Source: Gottfriedia solisilvae
Lineage (GTDB): Bacteria > Bacillota > Bacilli > Bacillales > Bacillaceae_G
Length of the DNA stretch: 64,000 nt
Direction of reading: 5' to 3'
Assembly (NCBI RefSeq): GCF_002128405.1
Contig: NZ_NETJ01000002.1
Coordinates: 620,001 to 684,000 of the forward strand
Below are positions 1 through 7,749 of this stretch, in pieces. How positions within the stretch are numbered: position 1 is the stretch's first letter; every line of letters starts with the position of its first letter. Below the pieces are notes generated by a model. It did no database searches and had not been told where the DNA came from. It saw only the letters and a program-made list of their open reading frames with translations. Made by a program: the position numbers and the translations under genes.

Positions 1-1
1 A

Positions 2-625
2 AGTGGCCCTGCAAAGATCGAAGTGCCTGAGTTAGACATTTATCCGAAAGTTGACAGTGAGTTACTTGCTCATATACGGATACAACAGATTGGTCAGTAC
101 GTGACTTATTTCAATCCAAACAATAAAAGCCGTTTAAACAATATCTCACTTGCGGCAAAAGCAATTGATAATCATGTTGTTTTCCCTAATGAGATTTTTT
201 CATTTAACCAGGTTGTGGGAAAGAGAAGCAGAGATAAAGGGTACTTGAGTGCTGCCATTATCGTTAAAGGGGAATTATCTGAAGGAGTTGGCGGAGGTAT
301 TTGTCAGGTGTCATCAACATTGTTCAATGCTGTGGACCGTGCTGGACTACAAATTGTGGAGCGGTATTCGCATAGCAGGCATGTATCATATGTTCCACCT
401 GGACGTGATGCTACTGTAAGCTGGTATGGACCTGACTTTCGCTTCCAAAACAAATATAATCAACCGATTTTGATTCGAGCTAAGCAATATGGAGGTAGTA
501 TTGTTGTTACGCTTCACTCTTCAGATGTCATTAATTACGAAATTCGAAAAGTACCTAAAGCTCCATCGCGTTTACCTAAGGAAATTAATACAAAACCTGA
601 AATACCTAGTTTCAATCCATATTAA
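2..625 (+). CDS. VanW-domain protein, 5' end outside the window
   Basis: The reading frame is open from the first bases and ends at TAA 623-625, so the true start lies upstream. The visible 207 residues hold a VanW domain with the typical stretch SFNQVVGKRS followed by GGGICQVSSTLFNAV and a Tyr/Pro-rich tail. In the family this domain sits at the C-terminus of secreted or membrane-anchored envelope proteins; its biochemical role is not established. An internal GTG at 23 is not a credible start because the same frame continues to the window edge. A terminator hairpin follows at 677-704. Confidence 0.85.
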   Translation, partial: SGPAKIEVPELDIYPKVDSELLAHIRIQQIGQYVTYFNPNNKSRLNNISLAAKAIDNHVVFPNEIFSFNQVVGKRSRDKGYLSAAIIVKGELSEGVGGGICQVSSTLFNAVDRAGLQIVERYSHSRHVSYVPPGRDATVSWYGPDFRFQNKYNQPILIRAKQYGGSIVVTLHSSDVINYEIRKVPKAPSRLPKEINTKPEIPSFNPY

Positions 626-676
626 TATTGAAGACCGGCATGGGAATAATTTTATACATTTCTTTTCTGAAGAATA

Positions 677-704
677 CGAGTTGCTACGGCAGCTTGTTTT
701 TTTT
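677..704 (+). terminator. Rho-independent terminator after the VanW gene
   Basis: A short GC-containing hairpin (arms GAGTTGC and GCAGCTT around a TACG loop) is followed by eight T residues. It lies 50 bases after the VanW stop codon, so the following gerAB-like gene probably has its own promoter. Confidence 0.7.
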
Positions 705-828
705 ACAGAAGAAATCTCTTCTGAAATTTCAAATTAAACACATGATATGGGAATTTTAGGTAAACATAAAATGGAACGTATTCGGATTGAATTTGTCACT
801 TATGACAGTTAAAAAAGTAGGTAAGTAG

Positions 829-1959
829 ATGAATCGAAAAACAACGATTAGTGGTTTTCAATTTTTTTGTATGATTTTTTTGTTTGAAGTTGGAACTTCA
901 TCATTATATGGGCTTGCAAGTGATGCGAAGCAAGATGCTTGGATTAGTTTACTGCTTGGTTCACTTTTTGGCTGTATCTTGTTTTATGTGTATATAAAAT
1001 TATATGAATTGTATCCTCAACAAACGTTTACGAAAGTTACTCAAGAGATATTAGGTGAGTATGCTGGTAAATTAGTAGCAATAGTTTATATGGTCTATTT
1101 TATCTATATAGCTGCTAGGGATTTACGCGATTTTGAAGAATTATTAGTCATTACAATTTTTAATGCATCTTCGTTAATTTTGATTGGAATTTTAATGATG
1201 TTTATTGTCATGTACGGAGCTCATAAAGGATTAGAAACGTTTGCACGTGCAAATGAATTCATTTTTTTTCTTATCTCTATTATTATTTTGATTATTGTAG
1301 GCTTTGAGAGTATTGCTAAGATCTATCAGATCAATAATTTAAGACCCGTTTTGGAAAATGGTTGGAAGCCAGTCATTAAAGCATCTTTCCCACTTGCTAC
1401 GACATTTCCTTTTGGTGAAGTGATCGTATTTACGATGATCATGCCACATTTAAATAAAACAAATAAGGCATTAAAAGTAGGGATTCCAGCATTGATTTTT
1501 TCGGGTATGGTATTAATCTTTTTTACACTTAAAAACATTATGATTTTAGGAGTTTCTGGTTATGAAAGAGCTACTTTTCCACTTTTAACTGCAATTAGTT
1601 ATATCAATATTGCCAATTTTGTTCAAAGATTGGATCCTCTTATTGTTATTATCATGGTAATCGGTGGTTTTGTTAAAATTTTTCTTTTTTTCTATTGTGC
1701 AGTGACATGCTCTGCCGAACTTTTTAAAGTAAAGAAAAGTAGCGATGTTGTTTATCCAATTAGTTTGCTCGTTGTGATTAGTTCTTTATGGATGGCACCA
1801 AATGTTCTACATCACTTTAAAGAAGGCTTAGAAATTGTTCCTTTTTACATGCATATACCATTTCAAATGATTATTCCGACGGCTCTGTTAATCATTGCTT
1901 TAATACAAAAGAAAACAAAAGTAAAAAACGAAATGGAAGGAGCCAAGAGTGAACCATAA
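829..1959 (+). CDS. GerAB-family spore germination permease, orphan
   Basis: A 376-residue integral membrane protein of about ten hydrophobic segments with the GerAB/YndE look: N-terminal ISGFQFFCMIF, then FEVGTSSLYGLA, and a mid-protein RDLRDFEELL. In the family, GerAB is the amino-acid-permease-like subunit of a nutrient germinant receptor and acts in the inner spore membrane with GerAA and GerAC. Neither of those partner genes is next to it here, so it is an orphan subunit that may pair with partners encoded elsewhere. A bidirectional terminator directly follows the stop codon. Confidence 0.88.
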   Translation: MNRKTTISGFQFFCMIFLFEVGTSSLYGLASDAKQDAWISLLLGSLFGCILFYVYIKLYELYPQQTFTKVTQEILGEYAGKLVAIVYMVYFIYIAARDLRDFEELLVITIFNASSLILIGILMMFIVMYGAHKGLETFARANEFIFFLISIIILIIVGFESIAKIYQINNLRPVLENGWKPVIKASFPLATTFPFGEVIVFTMIMPHLNKTNKALKVGIPALIFSGMVLIFFTLKNIMILGVSGYERATFPLLTAISYINIANFVQRLDPLIVIIMVIGGFVKIFLFFYCAVTCSAELFKVKKSSDVVYPISLLVVISSLWMAPNVLHHFKEGLEIVPFYMHIPFQMIIPTALLIIALIQKKTKVKNEMEGAKSEP

Positions 1960-2006
1960 AAAAGGATAGAAATCGCAGAGTATATGTCTGCTTTTCTATC
2001 CTTTTT
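1957..2006. terminator. Bidirectional terminator between gerAB-like and VOC genes
   Basis: Inverted repeat with arms AAAAAGGATAGAAA and TTTTCTATCCTTTTT and an inner GCAGA/TCTGC stem. A-tract and T-tract flank the stem on both sides, so it can serve both convergent genes. Confidence 0.85.
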
Positions 2007-2022
2007 CTGTCTATTTGATGGA

Positions 2023-2406
2023 TTATGAATCCATTGAACTGCAAATTTCGATATAATGTCCATCCGGATCGCCCACATAAGCAACTGTTTGACCCCAAGG
2101 CTTTGTAATTGGTTCTTTTATTACTTTTACACCTTTGACGCGTAGTGCTTCTATTGTAGCGACAACATCCTCAGTTACAAAACCAATTTCAAATGTTTGC
2201 GAAGATTCAGGTGTACTTTTATAAGTTAATCCAGTCAATTCCTGTACGTTGTCACGCTCGATCAATGCTAGAATTGTGTGCCCTGTGTCTATTTCTACAT
2301 ATGTACCGTGATTCCCACGAACAGGGAAGCCTAATGCTTCTGTGTAGAAAGTAAGGGATTTTTCTAGATTTGAAACATATAAAATTAAGTATCTCATTTT
2401 TAACAT
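2023..2406 (-). CDS. VOC-superfamily (glyoxalase/dioxygenase fold) protein
   Basis: A 127-residue single-domain vicinal-oxygen-chelate protein. Signatures are MRYLILYVSNLEKSLTFY at the N-terminus, a Gly/Asn turn, IGFVTEDV in the middle and VAYVGDPDGHYIEI near the C-terminus, the last carrying the metal-ligand Glu expected of the fold. The family includes glyoxalase I, resistance proteins and many of unknown substrate, and nothing here fixes the substrate. The start is the ATG at 2406 behind GGAGGTAAACAA. Confidence 0.85.
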   Translation of the reverse strand: MLKMRYLILYVSNLEKSLTFYTEALGFPVRGNHGTYVEIDTGHTILALIERDNVQELTGLTYKSTPESSQTFEIGFVTEDVVATIEALRVKGVKVIKEPITKPWGQTVAYVGDPDGHYIEICSSMDS

Positions 2407-2471
2407 TTGTTTACCTCCAGAATAATTACTAAATCTCTCACTATTTCTACAGATAACTGAGTTAAACCTTC

Positions 2472-3146
2472 TTATTCAAAGTGATAAGTGTAGAATGATT
2501 CTTTTGCAAAAAACATTTTTAATCGATCGTCTGCAATATCTTCAAATTTTTCAATTGTTGTAATGTCTTTTAACATGGCTTCTGTTTGTGAACGGTGAGC
2601 CTTCATTGTTCGAAGTTTTTGACTAGCAACATTCATAATATCATTAACAATGTCAGGTTTGCCTAGTACATCAAAACGCTCTTTCGTGATTGCGATACAC
2701 CATACAACTGGTCTTTCATCTGAAGCCATTCTGTTAACTGCTTCAATTGCTGCTCTTGCAGTAGCATCATGATCGGGGTGAACACCGTGTTCTGGATAAA
2801 AAGTGATCATTAATGTAGGCTGCACATCATCAATCACTTCTTTAATTGCAGATACAACTATTTCTGGATCCTCGAATTCAATTGTTTTGTCATGAAATCC
2901 TAGCATTCTTAAATCTTGGATACCCATTTCATTACAAGCGTCTATTAATTCTTTTTTACGAATTTTAGGAAGGGTTTCTCTAGTTGCAAAAAATGGAGTC
3001 CCCATGTTGCGTCCCATTTCTCCAAGTGTTAAACAAGCATATGTAACTTGAATTCCTTTGTTTGTAAATTGTGAAATCGTTCCAGCTGCTCCAAATGCTT
3101 CATCATCGGGATGAGGGAACACGATTAATACTTTTTCTTCTTTCAT
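2472..3146 (-). CDS. bshB2: Bacillithiol biosynthesis deacetylase BshB2
   Basis: A 224-residue LmbE/PIG-L zinc deacetylase. The N-terminal FPHPDDEAFGAAGT holds the metal-binding PHPDDE motif, and HGVHPDHDATA holds the second metal His region. In Bacillus, BshB2 (YojG) deacetylates N-acetylglucosaminyl-malate, the second step of bacillithiol synthesis. It is preceded by the yojF homologue with 16 bases between them, the same two-gene order as yojF-yojG in B. subtilis. Confidence 0.9.
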   Translation of the reverse strand: MKEEKVLIVFPHPDDEAFGAAGTISQFTNKGIQVTYACLTLGEMGRNMGTPFFATRETLPKIRKKELIDACNEMGIQDLRMLGFHDKTIEFEDPEIVVSAIKEVIDDVQPTLMITFYPEHGVHPDHDATARAAIEAVNRMASDERPVVWCIAITKERFDVLGKPDIVNDIMNVASQKLRTMKAHRSQTEAMLKDITTIEKFEDIADDRLKMFFAKESFYTYHFE

Positions 3147-3162
3147 TAGTAGTGCTCCTCTC

Positions 3163-3507
3163 TTAAAATGGTGTATGACTTAATTGTAGTGCAATTGCTA
3201 GTTTACCTTCTTCATTATGGCCTGCTAGTAGGAGGCGGTTTTCATCATCAATTTCAAAATCGGTTAAGCCTTCTGCAACTACCCAACCCTCATCAAGCTT
3301 TAATCCAACTCTATAAGGACTTTTTCCAGTTACAGTAGCACGGCTGATATTTACTTTTGTATTTCGAATAAATGCATTTACTGTCATGACTTTCTCGTTA
3401 AAGTGATTAGCATAAGCACCATTAGTTGTTTCTAAATGTAAATAAACTGTTTGATCTATAAAGTTTTGAAGTGCATCTTGAACTGCACTTAGTTCTAATT
3501 TTTGCAT
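3163..3507 (-). CDS. yojF: YojF family protein (DUF1806)
   Basis: A 114-residue soluble protein recognised from MQKLELSAVQDALQNFID and the Tyr-rich VGLKLDEGWVVAEGL segment, matching the YojF family that accompanies bshB2. Its biochemical role is unknown. The ATG at 3507 is preceded by an AGGAGGTATGAACG leader. The 5' side of this operon carries a minus-strand terminator-like hairpin (3585-3620), which may attenuate the operon. Confidence 0.85.
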   Translation of the reverse strand: MQKLELSAVQDALQNFIDQTVYLHLETTNGAYANHFNEKVMTVNAFIRNTKVNISRATVTGKSPYRVGLKLDEGWVVAEGLTDFEIDDENRLLLAGHNEEGKLAIALQLSHTPF

Positions 3508-3584
3508 CGTTCATACCTCCTATAATGTGTATTATAATCGAACTCTTCTTAAAATGGTAATGAGATGGTTTCGACAATTGGAAA

Positions 3585-3620
3585 CATAAAAAGATCCCTA
3601 TCAAATTGGGTGATAGGGAT
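3585..3620 (-). terminator. Terminator-like hairpin in the yojF leader
   Basis: On the minus strand a nine-base stem (ATCCCTATC / GATAGGGAT) is followed by CTTTTT. No minus-strand gene lies upstream of it before the divergent divIC-like gene at 3938. It therefore terminates either an unannotated short transcript or the leader of the yojF-bshB2 mRNA. Confidence 0.55.
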
Positions 3621-3937
3621 TGGGGGGATGTGTATAACATGATTACTAAAATTTAACTGTTTAAATTTTCAGTTAATTTAAATTAAATATACACGATATA
3701 AAAATCCTCGTCAACAACTTTAGTTAAAATTTTTAAAATATTCTAAAAATAAAATAGAGACTTTACAATTCTGCAATTTATACCGATTAAATGTATGTAC
3801 AATAACTCGACAAAATAACGGTACTTTAGTGATAAAAATACATTTTTTTACTTAATTTACCTTTTTTCTCTTTTCTATTAGTTTATTAATTGGTACACTA
3901 GACTAGAATAATATTTTTGAAAGTGAGGTAGTTATAC

Positions 3938-4333
3938 GTGAAGGCAGAAGCGCAAAAATTATATAGTCAACAAAGAGAAGTAATAAACAAGCCTTCTCGT
4001 AATCAATTTCCACAGGTTCAAAAAGGGAAATCAATTCGACTACATAGACTTGTATTAGCTCTATTATACTTGTCTTTATTTGTTGTAGCTGGAATTTATT
4101 GGTTTAGTCAACATCAAATCGTTTCAGCAAAACAAACTGAATTACATAATCTACAAGAAGAACAGAAAAAATTAGCAGTTACGGAAAAAGCACTTGATCG
4201 ACAAATCAAACTGTTAAATAACCCAGACTATATAGCAAACTATGCTCGCGATGAGTATATGTTCTCTAAAAAAGGGGAAACAATTATCATCGTACCAAAG
4301 TCAAAAGAAGAACTTGAACAAAATAATAAATAG
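3938..4333 (+). CDS. DivIC/FtsB-family septum formation protein
   Basis: A 131-residue single-pass membrane protein: a basic cytoplasmic N-terminus, one transmembrane segment near residues 36-56 (LVLALLYLSLFVVAGIYWF), then an extracytoplasmic coiled coil (residues about 60-95) and the NPDYIANYARDEYMFSKKGE stretch typical of DivIC. The family forms the FtsL-DivIC-DivIB subcomplex of the divisome. The usual divIC context (yabP-yabQ-divIC-yabR) is absent, so it may be a second copy rather than divIC itself. The start is GTG with GTGAGG upstream. Confidence 0.75.
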   Translation: MKAEAQKLYSQQREVINKPSRNQFPQVQKGKSIRLHRLVLALLYLSLFVVAGIYWFSQHQIVSAKQTELHNLQEEQKKLAVTEKALDRQIKLLNNPDYIANYARDEYMFSKKGETIIIVPKSKEELEQNNK

Positions 4334-4343
4334 TATGTACTTT

Positions 4344-4374
4344 AAAGATTCTCATTCATATGGGAATCTTTTTC
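4344..4374 (+). terminator. Terminator after the divIC-like gene
   Basis: Stem AAGATTC/GAATCTT with a loop of about 12 bases, followed by TTTTCTATTTC, 10 bases after the stop codon. Confidence 0.7.
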
Positions 4375-4582
4375 TATTTCTATTATAGAACGATTGTTCT
4401 GTAAATGCAAGTGTAAAGTAGAACATATGAATGGGTATTTCGTGAATGAACAAATTATTCCTATTTTCTTACAAATGTCCTTTTTTTGATTCTAATATCC
4501 TATGATTTCTACAAAAATTTCACTATTCTGAAAAATATATCTTTGTTATAATTTATATAAGCTTTAAATAAGGAGGATTAAC

Positions 4583-4900
4583 ATGTTGAAAAAGTTCATT
4601 TATGTATTTGCTATTTTAATTGTACAACTGATTTTGACGTTCCTTGTTAGTGTTCTTTCGGATTCATCTCCTGGTAATTCTGCTATTATGATAGGATTCG
4701 CAACGACAATCGTCCTTTATTGGAGAAGCGCAAAAAAACAAAGTTATACACCTTTCCAACAATATCAGTGGTTACGTGCTGTGGGTTTAGAATTAAACGA
4801 ATTACATAAAGATTTTAAAAGAAAGTTAGCAATTAAAGCTTCGCTAATGTATAGTTTCTCTGGTTTAGTCGTTACGTTGTATTCGTCTCAAATCTTTTAA
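4583..4900 (+). CDS. Small membrane protein of unknown function
   Basis: A 105-residue protein with two hydrophobic segments near the N-terminus (about residues 4-25 and 33-47), a basic loop (WRSAKKQ), an amphipathic middle (GLELNELHKDFKRK) and a third hydrophobic stretch at the C-terminus. The start is supported by AAGGAGG at 4569. No family is recognised. It stands alone between two terminators. Confidence 0.75.
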   Translation: MLKKFIYVFAILIVQLILTFLVSVLSDSSPGNSAIMIGFATTIVLYWRSAKKQSYTPFQQYQWLRAVGLELNELHKDFKRKLAIKASLMYSFSGLVVTLYSSQIF

Positions 4901-4911
4901 AAGGTTAGTAT

Positions 4912-4953
4912 AAAAAAAATGGACAAGCATTTTACAATGCTGTCCATTTTTTT
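4912..4953. terminator. Bidirectional terminator between 4583 gene and tatC
   Basis: Perfect arms AAAATGGACA/TGTCCATTTT plus an inner GCATT/AATGC stem, with A and T tracts at the two ends. It serves the two convergent genes. Confidence 0.88.
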
Positions 4954-5686
4954 ATTGCTGATCTTGAACTATTTGCTCACGTTTCATACGTCTTCTATAT
5001 GCAAAAGTAGAGACGATGATACTACATTCATAAATAATTAGTAAAGGGATGCTTGTCATCATGTCTGATACAAAATCAGGAGGTGAGATTGTTGTCCCGA
5101 TAATAATTAAAATAAAGTATGCAAATCTTCGTGATTTACGTAAAAATGCTGGTGTTATGATTCCGATACTTGTTAAAAAGAGAATAATAACCGGTAAATC
5201 AAAGAAAAATGCAAATGGTATCACTAAATTAAATAAAAAGCTAAAATATCGCTCTGCTGTAAAAGTAACAGTTACGAGTTCAGAACCTATTTCTGTTAAA
5301 AATGCTAAAACGTTTGGAAAGATAAAGTAATATCCAAAGGCCATGCCACAAATGAATAAAATAAACAGTGCAGGTATGTATAGCATTGTTGTTTTTTGTT
5401 CTTTTATATGTAATGCAGGTTTGACGAATGCCCATAATTGGTATGCAATGACTGGAATGCTACACGCTATAGCGAATACTCCGCCAATCATAAAATAAAT
5501 CCAAAGGACATCACTAGGACCTAATGCCAATAGCTTTTCATTCAGGCCTCTTACTAGAAAATGAAAAATATCTTTTGTAAAATATAATCCAATTCCTAAA
5601 AATAAAACGAATGAAACAATTACTTTTATTATTCGACTTCGAAGTTCATCTAAATGATCAATGACACTCATTTCTTTTTCTTGCAT
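4952..5686 (-). CDS. tatC: Twin-arginine translocase subunit TatC
   Basis: A 244-residue polytopic protein with the TatC signatures HLDELRSRIIK at the N-terminus, LGPSDVLWIYF, PVIAYQLWAFVKPAL, FTAERYFSF and TISPPDFVSD. It forms the signal-peptide receptor of the Tat export pathway for folded proteins. The ATG at 5686 is preferred over the TTG at 5698 because the TTG lies inside the GGGGG ribosome binding site. No tatA gene is adjacent, unlike the tatAd-tatCd and tatAy-tatCy pairs of B. subtilis. Confidence 0.93.
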   Translation of the reverse strand: MQEKEMSVIDHLDELRSRIIKVIVSFVLFLGIGLYFTKDIFHFLVRGLNEKLLALGPSDVLWIYFMIGGVFAIACSIPVIAYQLWAFVKPALHIKEQKTTMLYIPALFILFICGMAFGYYFIFPNVLAFLTEIGSELVTVTFTAERYFSFLFNLVIPFAFFFDLPVIILFLTSIGIITPAFLRKSRRFAYFILIIIGTTISPPDFVSDMMTSIPLLIIYECSIIVSTFAYRRRMKREQIVQDQQ

Positions 5687-5904
5687 ATTTTCCCCCAACG
5701 CAAACTGTGAAAGTATTTTATGATAACATCTTAGTTTCCTTCATTTTGTCAGAAAAAAGTTCAATCGTCAATGAATATAAGGGACTTTTAAGAATCAAGT
5801 AATTTCCAACTTTTTCTTATATAGTAATAGGCATTCTATTCTTGTCCGACTATAATGAGTTATATGAACATTTATATTTGTTAAGACAAGGAAGGTATGT
5901 AATA

Positions 5905-6507
5905 TTGGATGGAAAAAGTCATGTAATTGTAGGATTATTCGCAACAGGAGTAACAATGTATGCAACAAACAATGATGCAATGACCGTTCCACTTATTGTT
6001 GGTGCAATCAGTAGTTTGGCTCCAGATTTAGATCATCATAACGGTTCATTAACGAAGAAAGTTTCTACACCACTTAAGATTCTATTTAGCTTTTTATTTT
6101 TAGCAGTTTCTTTATTTATCATAATGAAAACGGGGAAATTGATTTATTCTGGATCATGGATATATGGTGTAGGAATATTAGTTCTATTTTTATTTTGTAT
6201 TAGCTGGCTACGGAATTTAAAAACGATTTTAATGCTGACTGGCTTATTAATTTCATTTATAGGTTGGTTTGCTTTTTATGGAAATTGGTCAATCATTGCA
6301 CTTGGGCTCTTTATTGCTATTTCTTCAAGGTTAAAGCACCGTGGTCCGACCCATTCTCTTTACTTTTTAGCGATTTGGAGTGGTATTTGCTTTTTTATTC
6401 AAAAGGACCTACAAATTGATGGCCTATGGTTAGCTGGGACAGTCGGGTATTTTTCTCATCTTCTAGCTGATCAACTGTTTACAAAACAGAGCATAAAGTG
6501 GCTGTAG
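5905..6507 (+). CDS. YdjM-like membrane-bound metal-dependent hydrolase (DUF457)
   Basis: A 200-residue integral membrane protein with conserved polar motifs at membrane edges: MDGKSHVIVG at the start, APDLDHHNGS around residue 50 and KHRGPTHSLYF around residue 148, then HLLADQ near the end. These His/Asp motifs define the LexA-inducible YdjM/DUF457 family of predicted metal-dependent hydrolases. The TTG at 5905 is chosen because AAGGAAGG sits 9 bases upstream and the translation then begins with the family's short polar lead; a TTG at 5842 lacks a ribosome binding site. Confidence 0.8.
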   Translation: MDGKSHVIVGLFATGVTMYATNNDAMTVPLIVGAISSLAPDLDHHNGSLTKKVSTPLKILFSFLFLAVSLFIIMKTGKLIYSGSWIYGVGILVLFLFCISWLRNLKTILMLTGLLISFIGWFAFYGNWSIIALGLFIAISSRLKHRGPTHSLYFLAIWSGICFFIQKDLQIDGLWLAGTVGYFSHLLADQLFTKQSIKWL

Positions 6508-6584
6508 TTTCTTCTTTCTTACATTTTTTTGATTGAAAACATCCATACTAAAAAAGATGTTGATAATGAAAGAAGGGGCATAAT

Positions 6585-7022
6585 TTGAAGAAAACAAAAC
6601 TCTGGTTTTTTCCATGTATTATGGGTCTTATTTTAACTTTTTCAATTCCAGTTAGTGCAAACAGTATTTTTCACAATCAGCAAACTGTGAAAGTTTCTGC
6701 AAAAACGAGTTTCTCTAGTAAGCAATCATCGATGCAATATGCAGCAAGAAGATCTTATCGCTCAAATAGAAGCTATCGTCCAACTGCTCCTAGATCTAAT
6801 TATCGTACACCTGGAAATACTGGTAGGAACTTTTTAGGATATGCTGGTGCTTTTGGAATTGGGTCGTTATTTGGTTCGATGCTGCATCCCTTTGGTGGTT
6901 ATTATGGCGGACAACAATTTGGATTTTCGTTTTTTAGTCTTTTATTTGATATATTAATCATCGTTGCCATTATATGGTTTGTTAAAAAAATCTTTCGTAG
7001 GGGAAATAGAAATCATTATTAA
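6585..7022 (+). CDS. Secreted Ser/Arg/Tyr-rich membrane-anchored protein
   Basis: A 145-residue protein with a signal peptide (basic MKKTK, hydrophobic core, SANS cleavage region), a low-complexity Ser/Arg/Tyr/Pro region (residues about 55-85), a Gly-rich FLGYAGAFGIGSLFGSM stretch and a C-terminal transmembrane segment with a basic tail. The plan resembles the N-terminal half of Tim44-like bacterial proteins but no Tim44 domain follows. The start is TTG, with AGAAGGGG upstream. Function unknown. Confidence 0.7.
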   Translation: MKKTKLWFFPCIMGLILTFSIPVSANSIFHNQQTVKVSAKTSFSSKQSSMQYAARRSYRSNRSYRPTAPRSNYRTPGNTGRNFLGYAGAFGIGSLFGSMLHPFGGYYGGQQFGFSFFSLLFDILIIVAIIWFVKKIFRRGNRNHY

Positions 7023-7034
7023 TTGAGGTGACTG

Positions 7035-7331
7035 ATGAAAATCTATTTAAATGAACAAGACGTGGCAAATGCAATTTGTGTATTTGTTGCCGATTTAGAA
7101 CGAATCCGCCCCGAAGAAGTGCAAATTGAATTTGTGTTCAATGAAGATGAAGGAGTAAGTTGTCTAGTGAAAATGTATAACCGTAACTTCAATTACGGGG
7201 AACAACAAATGTCAGATGCCATCGGTTTTTTTCTTGATGAAGTACATCGATTTTCTTCTCACTCAATGGAAATTATCATTCATTTTCATGAAGATGAAGG
7301 AATCACAAGCGAAGTATCATTTACATACTAA
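7035..7331 (+). CDS. YxcD family protein (DUF2653)
   Basis: A 98-residue acidic protein starting MKIYLNEQDVANAICV and containing two similar acidic beta-strand segments (IEFVFNEDEGVS and IIIHFHEDEGITSEVSF), the hallmark of the YxcD/DUF2653 family. No activity is known. It begins 13 bases after the stop of the preceding secreted protein, with GAGGTGA as ribosome binding site, and probably shares its transcript. A strong terminator follows. Confidence 0.8.
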   Translation: MKIYLNEQDVANAICVFVADLERIRPEEVQIEFVFNEDEGVSCLVKMYNRNFNYGEQQMSDAIGFFLDEVHRFSSHSMEIIIHFHEDEGITSEVSFTY

Positions 7332-7332
7332 T

Positions 7333-7370
7333 AAACCCGAGAGGAACGAATTGTTCTATCTCGGGTTTTT
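7333..7370. terminator. Terminator between yxcD-like gene and yqzH
   Basis: Arms AAACCCGAGA/TCTCGGGTTTTT enclose a 16-base loop. It lies between convergent genes. Confidence 0.85.
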
Positions 7371-7388
7371 CTATTTTTAAGCTAGATG

Positions 7389-7583
7389 TTAGGCATAATT
7401 TGTTACGTATTCGTAAACAATATCTTGTACTAATTCATGTAACGAACGTTCGCTTTTTTCTTGCTCGGCTAAAATTTGTTTGTACAGTTCATCTAGCATA
7501 TCATTTGTAATCCACTCTTCATGTTCTCCCCCATATTGCGTTAATGCTCGCTTTATCATTAGCTTTACAAACTGTCCATCCAC
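7389..7583 (-). CDS. yqzH: YqzH-like small protein
   Basis: A 64-residue acidic, probably all-helical protein. Assignment to YqzH rests on size, overall sequence pattern (N-terminal VKLMIKRALTQYGG, C-terminal VQDIVYEYVTNY) and its place directly upstream of and divergent from yqjW, as in B. subtilis. Function unknown. GGGGGGAAGGAACG precedes the ATG. Confidence 0.75.
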   Translation of the reverse strand: MDGQFVKLMIKRALTQYGGEHEEWITNDMLDELYKQILAEQEKSERSLHELVQDIVYEYVTNYA

Positions 7584-7663
7584 TTACATCGTTCCTTCCC
7601 CCCGAGTTAGTTTAAGTATATCCAAATTTTTCATTACTTCATAGCGAAAAAATTAATTGAAAT

Positions 7664-7677
7664 AGAACGTATATTCG
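7664..7677 (+). promoter_or_regulatory. LexA (DinR)-box-like site upstream of polY2
   Basis: AGAACGTATATTCG resembles the Bacillus SOS operator CGAAC-N4-GTTCG with two mismatches. It lies between the divergent yqzH and yqjW genes, where LexA control is expected for this damage-inducible polymerase. Confidence 0.6.
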
Positions 7678-7749
7678 TTTAATATATGTTTATAATAAAA
7701 ATAAGAACATAGGTTCTGTTATTTTTTGGAAGAATTGGGAGTGATATGT

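Noticed and set aside
4552-4566. PerR-box-like TTATAATTTATATAA before the gene at 4583
   Set aside because: It is an A/T-rich promoter-type sequence with two mismatches in the centre; chance is likely at this base composition.
5049-5330. 93-codon plus-strand frame inside tatC
   Set aside because: It is antisense to a clear TatC protein, has no ribosome binding site and no protein-like family features.
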